Shown here one piece after another: positions 56,821-64,000 of a DNA stretch of 64,000 nt (positions are counted from its first letter, which is position 1; each line of letters starts with the position of its first letter). The stretch spans positions 80,621 through 144,620 of the forward strand of contig JAHXHS010000008.1 of NCBI GenBank assembly GCA_025656455.1, read 5' to 3'. A program made the position numbers and the translations under genes. The DNA comes from Candidatus Thiodiazotropha sp. (ex Epidulcina cf. delphinae). Its GTDB lineage: Bacteria; Pseudomonadota; Gammaproteobacteria; Chromatiales; Chromatiaceae. Under the pieces are notes generated by a model. It worked only from the letters and a program-made list of their open reading frames with translations. It was not told the origin of the DNA and made no database searches.

Positions 56821-57240
56821 TTACGCCTCCCAGGGATTGATGACGTCCACGCCGGCCGCCTTGAATGGGCTAGTGTCGCGCGTAGCTACGATAAATCTAT
56901 TGGCCGCAGCAATCGCCGCAATATATCCGTCGGCCGTGGCAATCGCCAAACCAGCTCCCTGAGCCTTTGCCATCAGCTCGGAATAGACCTGCGTGCATCC
57001 CAGGTCGAACGGCCGCACACGCCCGGCAAACAAGGGGATAACCTGCTTCTCCAAGTTCTCATGCAGTCCCTTCCGCCGCCGTCCTGCCGGCAGTCTCGCC
57101 ACGTCGGCGCGAAGCTCGGCGACCGTGATGGCGGATAGGTACAACGTTTCCAGCGGTTGAGCGTCGATCCACTCAATGACACGAGCCTCGGGAGTGTGGC
57201 GCAGCGGTTCTGAAACCACGTTCGTATCCAGCAGGATCAT
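56821..57240 (-). CDS. fitB: FitB-like PIN-domain toxin
   Basis: 139 residues of the VapC/PIN ribonuclease family, closest in my reading to FitB: MILLDTNVVSEPLR at the start, YLSAITVAELR, PLFAGRVRPFD, ATADGYIAAIA and VATRDTSPF...NPWEA at the end. The acidic metal ligands (Asp 5, Glu in AELR, Asp in ADGY, Asp in TRD) are all present, so the nuclease should be active. The ATG overlaps the antitoxin stop as ATGA. Confidence 0.92.
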   Translation of the reverse strand: MILLDTNVVSEPLRHTPEARVIEWIDAQPLETLYLSAITVAELRADVARLPAGRRRKGLHENLEKQVIPLFAGRVRPFDLGCTQVYSELMAKAQGAGLAIATADGYIAAIAAANRFIVATRDTSPFKAAGVDVINPWEA

Positions 57241-57491
57241 TCAAAGCTCACCGGTTCAGCCGGTGTCTTGTCACGCACCTGCTCAAACACCGCGAACTCC
57301 TCATCGGTCAGCTTGGCCCGGCGACCAATATCGGCCAGCAGCGAACCCAGCTTCACCCGGCTCTCCGGCTTCACGGCGTTTTCCAGGATGTCGCGGATTT
57401 CAGCCTCAGCGCTGCGCCCGTGCTGCGCAGCCCGCACCCTCAAGGCACGATGCACCTCATCAGGCACGTTACGAACAGTGATGGATCGCAT
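57237..57491 (-). CDS. fitA: FitA-like ribbon-helix-helix antitoxin
   Basis: 84 residues: MRSITVRNVPDEVHRALRVRAAQHGRSAEAEIRDIL is a ribbon-helix-helix DNA-binding domain of the FitA type, followed by a tail (VKLGSLLADIGRRAKLTDEEF) that would plug the toxin's active site. I start at the ATG 57489-57491, where the family begins; the frame stays open 17 codons upstream. It should bind the promoter region as a FitAB complex. A small palindrome TGATATCA lies upstream near 57520-57530. Confidence 0.9.
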   Translation of the reverse strand: MRSITVRNVPDEVHRALRVRAAQHGRSAEAEIRDILENAVKPESRVKLGSLLADIGRRAKLTDEEFAVFEQVRDKTPAEPVSFE

Positions 57492-57669
57492 TGCTTCATT
57501 ATCTCGATTTGCTTGGATTGATATCATAATAGCATAATGCAATCATTCGTGCAGCGCCAGCGACCCTGTCCCTTGCCTTTTCTTTGGCGTTTCGCCTTCT
57601 TAGCCTTCAGCACAGCCTGCACCCTGGCCCGGGGCGTCCATATATGTCCACGTAGCAATCCCAAGGGCA

Positions 57670-58065
57670 TCAACCCCCATCCAACGCCTGCGTATTGCGG
57701 GAGATCCACTCCGCTAGCTGGTTTTCGTCGAACTCTCCTGCTGCCAGGGCCTGGAAAGTCACAACCGCATCGACTTCAGTGGCAATCAGCTCATAGCCGT
57801 TCATCTGTAGAAATACATCGACAGCGGCCAGAGCAATCCGTTTGTTGCCATCACGGAAACAGTGATTTTTGGCAAAGCCGAAACCATAAGCGGCGGCTAA
57901 CTGAGGTAGGGTTGCGGCGAGGTTGCTGTAATGGTCTAGCTGCTGGGGACGCGCCAGGGTGGCCCCCAGCGCGTTTTCGTCAACCGGACCGTCAAGACCT
58001 CCATGCTCTTGCAGCAATTCCGCGTGCATGGCGCGGACCGCTGCCTCCGGTATCCAGACCGGCAC
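57670..58065 (-). CDS. doc: Doc-like Fic-fold toxin
   Basis: 131 residues of the death-on-curing family. The Fic-type motif is HCFRDGNKR (His 68), the Doc form that phosphorylates and inactivates EF-Tu in phage P1. HAELLQEHGGLDGPVDENALGATLARP is the normal N-terminal part. The start is GTG at 58063-58065, sharing one base with the TAG stop of the antitoxin gene. The motif is complete, so the toxin should be active. Confidence 0.9.
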   Translation of the reverse strand: MPVWIPEAAVRAMHAELLQEHGGLDGPVDENALGATLARPQQLDHYSNLAATLPQLAAAYGFGFAKNHCFRDGNKRIALAAVDVFLQMNGYELIATEVDAVVTFQALAAGEFDENQLAEWISRNTQALDGG

Positions 58066-58289
58066 TACTTGGCCAGTTTGTGGAGTGCGTTGCGATATTT
58101 CCGGCGAGTCCGGCTAAAGGCCTCCATGGCGGTCTCAAACTCTGGATCGTAGGGGCTGAGCTGGACGCCATTGCGATTTTCGTCGGCATACAACTTGTCA
58201 CCCTCACGAAGGTGCATGCGCTCCAGCATCTCCTTGGGCAGGATGACACCGATAGAGCTACCGATTTTGCGCAGTTTCAGGGCGTGCAT
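58065..58289 (-). CDS. AbrB/MazE-type antitoxin of Doc
   Basis: 74 residues. LRKIGSSIGVILPKEMLERMHLREGDKLY is an AbrB/MazE swapped-hairpin DNA-binding domain, here paired with Doc instead of the Phd found in phage P1; such AbrB-Doc pairs are common on chromosomes. I start at the ATG 58287-58289; the longer open frame upstream runs into an AT-rich operator and repeat. The tail (AFSRTRRKYRNALHKLAK) would bind the toxin. Confidence 0.87.
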   Translation of the reverse strand: MHALKLRKIGSSIGVILPKEMLERMHLREGDKLYADENRNGVQLSPYDPEFETAMEAFSRTRRKYRNALHKLAK

Positions 58290-58320
58290 GTGTGTATCTT
58301 CATATCTTCTGACAGAGGAT

Positions 58321-58340
58321 ATTATAACATATATTATAAT
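58321..58340 (-). promoter_or_regulatory. AT-rich palindromic operator/promoter of the AbrB-Doc pair
   Basis: ATTATAA (58321-58327) and TTATAAT (58334-58340) form a symmetrical site containing a TATAAT -10 box on the minus strand, about 35 bases before the antitoxin start. Binding of the antitoxin here would repress the pair. It lies just outside the left long direct repeat. Confidence 0.5.
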
Positions 58341-58346
58341 TTGCGG

Positions 58347-58621
58347 AAGGGTAAATGCTCGTTGCAATATCCATTTCGTCTTCGGATATTTTTCCATATT
58401 TTTCAGGATATTACTGAATTCTCCCCATGATCGAGGTGTTACAAATTTCAATATAAAACAATAAGTCACTGTTATTCAAGGAAAAGCAGGCATAGTTAAC
58501 CGAAACCAAAAGAACTTTAGAAACAGTAAGTTAGTGTAATATGGCGAACATGGTAAAACTGCTGGATGTACCACTGTGTGGACACTCAAAATTATGTGGA
58601 TTTGGGTGGATGTCCGCGTAG
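58347..58621 (+). repeat. Left long direct repeat flanking the Gabija-like cassette
   Basis: About 275 bp starting AAGGGTAAATGCTCGTTGCA and ending with TTTGGGTGGATGTCCG. The same sequence in the same orientation recurs at 63288-63575 with only scattered changes and small insertions. It is AT-rich and lacks a convincing gene, although a 61-codon hydrophobic frame is open on the minus strand in both copies. A REP-like motif sits at its right end. Confidence 0.9.
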
Positions 58622-58768
58622 AGTTAAAAACAGTAGAAAAGTAAGCAGAGTTTCCGCGCAATTACTAACCGTATAGGAAAAATGAAGATATGTAATTCTG
58701 CTGCATATATTAACAAAGTTAAATTATCTTGCTGGTGAACATACACAATAAATTTAGAGATTGTTTAC
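58622..58768. other. Upstream region of the cassette's plus-strand gene
   Basis: An AT-rich stretch between the left repeat and the ATG at 58769. It should contain a promoter; no Shine-Dalgarno is clear (the ATG follows TTGTTTAC). I see no repeat or RNA gene. Confidence 0.3.
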
Positions 58769-59728
58769 ATGAAATATCAATTCAAGGATATAGCACTCAG
58801 TGATGCTGAAAAACTCTGGTTAGTAGAAATATATAACAGTGAAGATTTTGATATTAAAAAAACCAAAGTAAAATTATGGGATCGGCTACCCAAAGGATTT
58901 GATCCTGACAATATCGACTCTCGGCTTTATAGAAATGGCCATCTAACCTTGATAGGTATCTATCATATCGATCCTAATAACGAGATTTTCGAGAACGTGC
59001 CACGGATCATCATGGAGATACGAAAACAGATAACCCAATCTCCAGGCATTGAAACTGTCAAAGCCGTTGATATTGCCAAGCATGTAGACCTTAGTGAACG
59101 TGATACGGAGATTGCAATTGGCTATATGTCAGAGTTGGGGCAATTTTTTACTTCTGCATCGAGCAGAACTAATGAATTTGGTTATACATCTATCTCTTTT
59201 AATTCAGATAATGCATATGATGCTTATCTATCCTTCCACAATATTGAAGACCTGATGGAAGAGTTTTATAGTTCACATAAGCCTAAGCGCTATGAACAAT
59301 CAATTGAAGAGCATTCAGCTGTACCTAAATATAGAAATAATACAGCGTTTATTATTATGCCTATCGATCCAGGGAAACCTGAACTTGAAGATGTCTGCAA
59401 TACAATAAAAGAAGTTTGTGCAAAGTTTGGAATCGAGGCAAAGCGTGCTGACGATATAGAACATCAAGAAAGCATTACGAATATTGTCCTCAGAGCAATT
59501 CAGGATAATGAGTTCCTGGTCGCAGACCTTTCTCATGAACGCCCTAATGTCTATTACGAAATTGGCTATGCACACGCCTTAAACAAGCGTCCAATTTTAT
59601 ACCGGAAGACAGGAACAAAGCTCCACTTCGATTTATCTGTTCATAATGTCCCAGAATACAGGAATATTACTGATCTCAAAGAAAAGCTAACAAAACGCTT
59701 TGAATATATACTTGGACGGAAGCCATAG
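58769..59728 (+). CDS. Unrecognised defence-linked protein with nucleotide-hydrolase-like C-terminal domain
   Basis: 319 residues. Residues 1-185 look like a small winged-helix-like region (VKAVDIAKHVDLSERDTEIAIGYMSELGQF) preceded by an unknown fold. Residues about 193-310 match a domain I know from prokaryotic conflict systems, related to TIR and nucleoside 2-deoxyribosyltransferase folds: AFIIMPID, then KRADDIEH, IQDNEFLVADLSHERPNVYYEIGYAHAL and PILYRKTG. The Glu in YYEIG is the expected catalytic residue. An NAD or nucleotide cleaving role is therefore plausible but unproven. The gene is AT-rich, converges with the GajB-like helicase and lies inside the repeat-flanked block. Confidence 0.75.
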   Translation: MKYQFKDIALSDAEKLWLVEIYNSEDFDIKKTKVKLWDRLPKGFDPDNIDSRLYRNGHLTLIGIYHIDPNNEIFENVPRIIMEIRKQITQSPGIETVKAVDIAKHVDLSERDTEIAIGYMSELGQFFTSASSRTNEFGYTSISFNSDNAYDAYLSFHNIEDLMEEFYSSHKPKRYEQSIEEHSAVPKYRNNTAFIIMPIDPGKPELEDVCNTIKEVCAKFGIEAKRADDIEHQESITNIVLRAIQDNEFLVADLSHERPNVYYEIGYAHALNKRPILYRKTGTKLHFDLSVHNVPEYRNITDLKEKLTKRFEYILGRKP

Positions 59729-59769
59729 AATTAATTTATCTATCATAATCCCACAGCATCGATTCCATC

Positions 59770-61293
59770 CTACCCCAGATAAAACAGTGGGCTTGGATTG
59801 TTACTTGATAGCACTAACGTTAAGGTACGTTTTGCACGACTTAGCGCAACATATAACTTACATCGCGCATATTCGCTTGTAGAAAACGTCTGCCTATCGC
59901 AGGGAACAATAATTGCGTTATCACATTCTAGTCCTTTTGCCTTGTGTATCGTACTAACTGATTTTTGTGGTGGCATGGGATGCGCGAATGAACGTCTTCT
60001 ATTAATCTCAGTCATACCAATTGCCGGGTCAGAAAATTCTATCAATCGTATGGCGTCTTTAAACTCTCTGCGATAATCAATCTTGACCGACTCAAATCCT
60101 GCTATTTGCTGTTCGATATGCTCAGATAGACGCATAAGGCATTTAGAGACTCCGACATGGTTCGGTTCATCTATAATAAATTGCCCAAGTTCTTGGATAA
60201 GTGCTGGTTTCCCCCTAGCTCTTGCTGTACAGCCAGATGCGACTTCCTGCACCAAACGATTGCCATGACTTGAGGGACTAAAACCTACAGCAACTTTCAT
60301 TAAAAAGACCACTAGAGCTTCAGTTATTTGAACGGGATTACCGTTGTAGGAATCCATTGAATTAACCAGCTTTTCCAGTGCATCTCTTGTATGTCCTTCC
60401 CAGATTGGAAGACGCCTGTTCCAGAATCCCGTCAGTGAATCAACAGTTTCATTCTGGCTAGTAAGCACTAGAAGATTATCTGAACCACTTACGATTCTAT
60501 CAATAGGCCTTCTGTCATGCCTACTAAGGCTAAAACCTGTACGAGTCCGTGCAAGATTTTCAACGCAAATAACCAGCAACCCTGTTGGGAGAGTTCCACT
60601 CAGATCGACAGGATTTCCATCCTTTAAAACTCGTCGCGCCTGAAGTATCCACTGCCCTAACTCTTGAGAACCGTCACGCCAACGGTGTGGCGTTTCTAGC
60701 TCCATAAAGGCACCTGCGGATTTCATATCTTCCCAGCGCTTACGATCCGCATCGGCGGTTGTTTTATTTTTTCTGCCATATATACGCTGCATTGGATCAC
60801 CGAATATCCGTAAACACGAACCGGCACGGAATAGCGACATTATGATAGCATCCTGATCCTCGCTTGAATCCTGGTGCTCATCACCAATTACCATAGGGTA
60901 GCGATTGGCAAGAGCCTCGCTAATCATAGGTTTACTAGTTACCAAAGCAGCAACTCTGTTAGCCAGTTCTGAAAAACTACCATCCTGTTGCGCCCAGACA
61001 TATGGGTCCACAGGAAGGTCAAGTGATTTATGATACGCAGCGGCAATTTGGACGATCAGCGAATCAATCGTCCTGATTTCGACATGATTGTGTTTTCCTT
61101 GTGTTGCTTTTGCAAATACACCGCAAGCAGCATGCGTGTGTGTTAAAATAAGAACGCGACCAGTATCAAGCTCTGATGCTGCGCGGTCTGCGTAACAGGA
61201 AGCCTGATAGGTTTTACCACAGCCTGCAGGCGCCTCAATTACGACCAGAGGCTTATCTGAGTCCAGTAGTGCTGAGACCTCTTTATCACTCAT
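59770..61293 (-). CDS. gajB: GajB-like UvrD/Rep helicase (Gabija)
   Basis: 507 residues, the size of Gabija GajB (about 500). Superfamily 1 helicase motifs are visible: Walker A APAGCGKT at 21-28, motif II GDEHQDSSED near 134, motif III FGDPMQRIYG, motif V VSTIHKAKGLECDNAIIV and motif VI LYVALSRAKRTLTLV. In Gabija, GajB works with the GajA nuclease to stop phage, probably sensing DNA ends or nucleotide loss. It overlaps the GajA gene by eight bases in the usual order A then B. A general repair helicase is less likely given the partner. Confidence 0.85.
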   Translation of the reverse strand: MSDKEVSALLDSDKPLVVIEAPAGCGKTYQASCYADRAASELDTGRVLILTHTHAACGVFAKATQGKHNHVEIRTIDSLIVQIAAAYHKSLDLPVDPYVWAQQDGSFSELANRVAALVTSKPMISEALANRYPMVIGDEHQDSSEDQDAIIMSLFRAGSCLRIFGDPMQRIYGRKNKTTADADRKRWEDMKSAGAFMELETPHRWRDGSQELGQWILQARRVLKDGNPVDLSGTLPTGLLVICVENLARTRTGFSLSRHDRRPIDRIVSGSDNLLVLTSQNETVDSLTGFWNRRLPIWEGHTRDALEKLVNSMDSYNGNPVQITEALVVFLMKVAVGFSPSSHGNRLVQEVASGCTARARGKPALIQELGQFIIDEPNHVGVSKCLMRLSEHIEQQIAGFESVKIDYRREFKDAIRLIEFSDPAIGMTEINRRRSFAHPMPPQKSVSTIHKAKGLECDNAIIVPCDRQTFSTSEYARCKLYVALSRAKRTLTLVLSSNNPSPLFYLG

Positions 61294-63046
61294 GAGGGAG
61301 GTCTTCCAGTTCTGGCTGGCCTAGCGCATTTCTTACAGCATTAAGAAACGGCAGAATTTGCGGTCTGAGCGAGGGCCATGCTCCAAGCGCGAACATTAGA
61401 GTTGCTAATTCTTTCCCCCCTGCCACTGATTTAAACCAACGACGGCCATGTTTCTTCCATGTCTTTGCTACACCGTTTTCGGCTGCTCCCTCATTGCTTC
61501 CGGTAGCAGCGGCAATGATCAATGCTCGTAGATCAGCAGCTTCCGTTTTAATAGCATCAAAACTTCTGTCTGCGATACCTAGCCTATCTGCAAGAGTTAA
61601 ACAGCGTTCTGCCCGAACATCCGCTTCAACTTCTGTTATTAATTTTTCCAATTCATCATCCGGAATCTCAACGATAATGCTTTTCTCTGTGCTACCTGCG
61701 CCCCATTGAAACAACATAGTTCCCATAGTAGCTTTGAGAGTAATCCATCTACCGGCTGATGTCCCTTCATCATCGACAAATCCGCCAAACATTAAGCCCC
61801 CTGAGGCCATGGCTTCTAACAAGTCTAATGTTGCCGGATTTCCCTGTCCATTACAGACACGCACCCCTTGATCAAGGAAATTCCCGTCGATGGCGCGTTC
61901 CAGCAAATAGGTTACAAACCCGATCTCGGTTGGGCCCTCAGCAATAATCGACAGCCTGGACAAAAATGTTTCTGGATCTCGATCCTGTTGAGCAGCAATC
62001 TTGTTTCTTGGCAATGCACCTATATTGTGCGCCTGATCGAGATACCATAGATGTCCGCCATCAGCTGAACCAATCGCCACCGCACTGTGTGTTGTCACAA
62101 AGCTTTGAGTTGGCTCTGCTTCAATCGATTTAACAAGCTTTCGGACTCGATAGGGTTCAAGGCCTCGTTCGATCTCATCAATGACAGTAATACGTGTCTC
62201 TGCTTCTGATTCCGCAGCTATTTGCAAGGTCGCCATACGGCGTGTTCCTGCACCCCAGCTAGCTAATGGTAATACAACACCGCCTTCTCTTTCTGCAAGT
62301 AGGCCGATCAACGCACCTATAGAGAGACCCTGACTAGATGTAAGACCAAGCTCAAGCTTATTCGGTAGAGACTCAGCCTTAAGCGAAGTGTCCAGCTTTT
62401 CGATTGCCTTTTTGGCATCATCGCTGAGCTTATCATGAAGATCGATGCTAGAGACGTGTTGACCTATTCTAGCTCTCAGACCCTTATCGGAAAGAAGGCG
62501 ATCCAGTGCCGAACCATAGACAAGCCTTAGATCACGGTCGTTCCGTTCTTCTCCTGACAGCCGCAGAACACCAATCTTACGCCTTACCGCTGATGAGAGA
62601 ATATCTACATCACCGTTTGGCTGGAGGATTTCCCAAGATATTTCAAGTTCGGCTGTTCCGCGTACCTGCAAGCAATAAACCGGTTGCGCCGGCGACGGTA
62701 TGTCGTCATCACCAGCAGCTGCGACTGGCGGAATAGCCTCTGTTCCATTCCATTCCCACGGCCAGACAAATTTTGCTTGTTGACTTATTTCAGTGGAGTA
62801 AGGTAAGGAAATAACCACCTGTATAACAAATTCGTCTTCAGTTTTTCGCTGCCAATAATCAGACTCTGAAAGAACACGGGCATTCGAAGGATTTAGCAGT
62901 AGTGCAATAGCTTCTAGTACAGTGGACTTTCCAACATCACCACCGCCAAGGATAACGTTCATTCCAGGGGCTGGGTTCCAATCAAGGTTTTCAATACCTC
63001 GGAATCGATCTATCTTAATCTTATGGATAACTGCTGCTGCACACAT
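61286..63046 (-). CDS. gajA: GajA-like OLD-family nuclease (ABC ATPase plus TOPRIM; Gabija)
   Basis: 586 residues, matching GajA in length. The N-terminal half is an ABC/SMC-like ATPase: IKIDRFRGIENLDWNPAPG, Walker A GGGDVGKST at 34-42, a Walker B-like ITVIDEIERGLEP and a switch-like FVTTHSAVAI. The C-terminal half is a TOPRIM nuclease domain with IIAEGPTEIGF near 370 and GFVDDEG near 423, the acidic metal-binding residues. In characterised Gabija GajA is a site-specific DNA nickase held back by nucleotides. The next gene, overlapping, is a UvrD-like helicase. A free-standing OLD nuclease is the alternative. Confidence 0.85.
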   Translation of the reverse strand: MCAAAVIHKIKIDRFRGIENLDWNPAPGMNVILGGGDVGKSTVLEAIALLLNPSNARVLSESDYWQRKTEDEFVIQVVISLPYSTEISQQAKFVWPWEWNGTEAIPPVAAAGDDDIPSPAQPVYCLQVRGTAELEISWEILQPNGDVDILSSAVRRKIGVLRLSGEERNDRDLRLVYGSALDRLLSDKGLRARIGQHVSSIDLHDKLSDDAKKAIEKLDTSLKAESLPNKLELGLTSSQGLSIGALIGLLAEREGGVVLPLASWGAGTRRMATLQIAAESEAETRITVIDEIERGLEPYRVRKLVKSIEAEPTQSFVTTHSAVAIGSADGGHLWYLDQAHNIGALPRNKIAAQQDRDPETFLSRLSIIAEGPTEIGFVTYLLERAIDGNFLDQGVRVCNGQGNPATLDLLEAMASGGLMFGGFVDDEGTSAGRWITLKATMGTMLFQWGAGSTEKSIIVEIPDDELEKLITEVEADVRAERCLTLADRLGIADRSFDAIKTEAADLRALIIAAATGSNEGAAENGVAKTWKKHGRRWFKSVAGGKELATLMFALGAWPSLRPQILPFLNAVRNALGQPELEDLPHE

Positions 63047-63287
63047 GATTACCTATTTCCTATAGGTTACTGTCTTTGACATTTACAGAATGACCAAAAC
63101 AAAACTAAGGTGCAAGAAGTATATAGACACACACACATCTCATCAGCATTCTTGCCACAAACTCAGCAGGACAGATTCGGATAATGGCGGATTCCAGCTA
63201 ACTGCAAAGGAGCGGGGATTTGTAGAAAAAACGAACCAAAAGCACCGCAGTCTTAGCTGGACACCCACCCAAAATAACTATCCAGGA
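63047..63287. other. Upstream region of gajA
   Basis: About 240 bp between the GajA start and the right long repeat. It must carry the promoter of the two-gene unit. A REP-like motif (GGACACCCACCCAAA) occurs near 63260. No gene is seen. Confidence 0.35.
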
Positions 63288-63575
63288 AAGGGTAAATGCT
63301 CGTTGCAATATCCATTTCGTCTTCGGATGCTTTTTCCATATTTTTCAAGATATTACAGAATTCTCCCCATGATCGAGGTGTTACAAATTTCAATATAAAA
63401 CAATAAGTTACTGTTATTCAAGGAAAAGCAGGCATAGTTAACCGAAACCAAAAGAACTTTAGAAACAGTAAGTTAGCGTAATATGGCGAGCATAGTAAAA
63501 CTGCTGGATGTACCACTGTGTCGCTGTGTGGACACACACTCAAAATTATGTGGATTTGGATGGGTGTCGGTGTAG
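63288..63575 (+). repeat. Right long direct repeat flanking the Gabija-like cassette
   Basis: About 288 bp, nearly identical to 58347-58621 and in the same orientation (starting AAGGGTAAATGCTCGTTGCA; shared inner blocks such as CCCCATGATCGAGGTGTTAC). Small insertions (for example TCGCTGTG near 63521) account for the extra length. Together the two copies bracket a 4.9-kb segment. Confidence 0.9.
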
Positions 63576-64000
63576 CACGGGTGTCGGTGTAGCACCGGTG
63601 TAGCACCGTCCGATCTCAGTCGCTGGCCAAGCCGATTTACTCAAGGATCTGGTGAGTTGGGGCAGAAACAACGGCGCAGTCTTAGTCGCGCAGTCTTAGT
63701 CGGACACCCATCCAAAGCAATTTACTTAGCCGGACACCCACCCAAACCCAAAATACTTTAAGCCTAGACTTTTCACCGCTTGCCTCACCTAACGGTGTCA
63801 AACCTAACCAAGCCGACATTTGTCGTCCGGAATCAAACTGAGCACCATTACCACCCACTCTAAATTATGTGAATTTGGGTGGGTGTCCGTGTAGCAGTAG
63901 CAGTGTGAATTTGGGTGGGTGATGTAATGGACGCCCCTGAAACCGGCGTCGTAATGCGCCATAGTTAAGGTACTGTTCCATAACTAAATATCAGGAGCGT
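63576..64000. repeat. REP-like hairpin motif array at the right edge
   Basis: CGGACACCCACCCAAA-type motifs (near 63703 and 63733) and inverse TTTGGGTGGGTGTCCG motifs (near 63875 and 63906, the last incomplete) recur with other short duplications such as GCGCAGTCTTAGTCG. Opposed pairs would form REP or REPIN hairpins. No gene is evident; the last 80 bases may begin another element beyond the window. Confidence 0.6.

Noticed and set aside
58476..58661. 61-codon hydrophobic frame in the left long repeat, also open in the right copy
   Set aside because: No ribosome site, and its variation between copies does not favour coding; it probably reflects AT-rich repeat DNA. Kept in mind but not called.
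58347..63575. Prophage or integrative element with att sites
   Set aside because: No integrase, tRNA or phage structural gene is present. The 275-bp repeats are far longer than typical att cores, so recombination between dispersed repeats is more likely.
63288..64000. CRISPR array from the repeated short motifs at the right end
   Set aside because: Motif spacing is irregular, orientations are mixed and there are no cas genes; REP-like hairpins explain them better.

Overview
The window is chromosomal DNA from a gammaproteobacterium with a GC-rich core and AT-rich accessory DNA at the right end. The complete dcw cluster runs mraZ to lpxC. The neighbouring dciA/M23/secA/argJ/Nudix-ThiE order, an rnpB gene beside mraZ, a DAP-type MurE (DNPR motif) and an SAH riboswitch before ahcY all fit this group. 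A sulfur-oxidising or Chromatiales-like lineage is plausible, but the sequence alone does not settle the genus.

Layout. 1-5.8 kb: transketolase (cut by the left edge), a thioredoxin-fold protein, then the activated methyl cycle set metK - SAH riboswitch - ahcY - metF. 6.0-8.9 kb: a membrane hybrid histidine kinase of RpfC-like layout, divergent from a PilZ-domain gene. 8.9-15.4 kb (minus strand): M23 peptidase, secA, argJ and a Nudix/ThiE-like fusion; dciA lies on the plus strand at 15.7 kb. 16.1-35.0 kb: one long minus-strand division and cell-wall cluster (mraZ rsmH ftsL ftsI murE murF mraY murD ftsW murG murC sORF murB ddl ftsQ ftsA ftsZ lpxC), mostly joined by 1-4 nt stop/start overlaps. 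It is preceded by a sigma70-like promoter carrying three TGGNN boxes at exact 10-bp spacing (the MraZ operator pattern), and further upstream by rnpB. 36-45 kb: egtB, small proteins, a Lys/Pro-rich protein, a three-gene group (TfoX C-terminal domain; degenerate class II aldolase fused to a Dabb domain; serine beta-lactamase-like lipoprotein) and a second RpfC-like hybrid kinase.

45-64 kb is the accessory half: an intact hipB beside a gutted hipA, a Fic-like tail fragment, a PspA-like/membrane/VWA operon divergent from an OmpR-type two-component system, a periplasmic molybdenum hydroxylase (IorA/IorB type) with XdhC and MocA maturation genes, FitAB and AbrB/Doc toxin-antitoxin pairs, and a Gabija-like defence pair (OLD/TOPRIM nuclease plus UvrD-like helicase). 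The defence pair faces an unrecognised gene with a C-terminal nucleotide-hydrolase-like domain, and the whole 4.9-kb block lies between two near-identical 275-288 bp direct repeats.

The window is rich in non-autonomous palindromic repeats: a 250-bp element in three full copies (two nested in a longer element), a 269-bp MITE-like element with perfect 29-bp ends directly in front of xdhC, a 185-bp inverted-repeat element upstream of secA, several smaller families, and REP-like hairpin motifs at the right edge. A frameshifted relic of an IS200-like/RAYT transposase adjoins one 250-bp copy. The strongest candidates for something new are the repeat-flanked Gabija-like cassette with its third gene, the PspA-VWA-two-component locus, the aldolase-Dabb fusion lacking catalytic residues, and a coupled 61-codon ORF between murC and murB. 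No tRNA, 5S/16S/23S rRNA, CRISPR array or complete transposase was seen.
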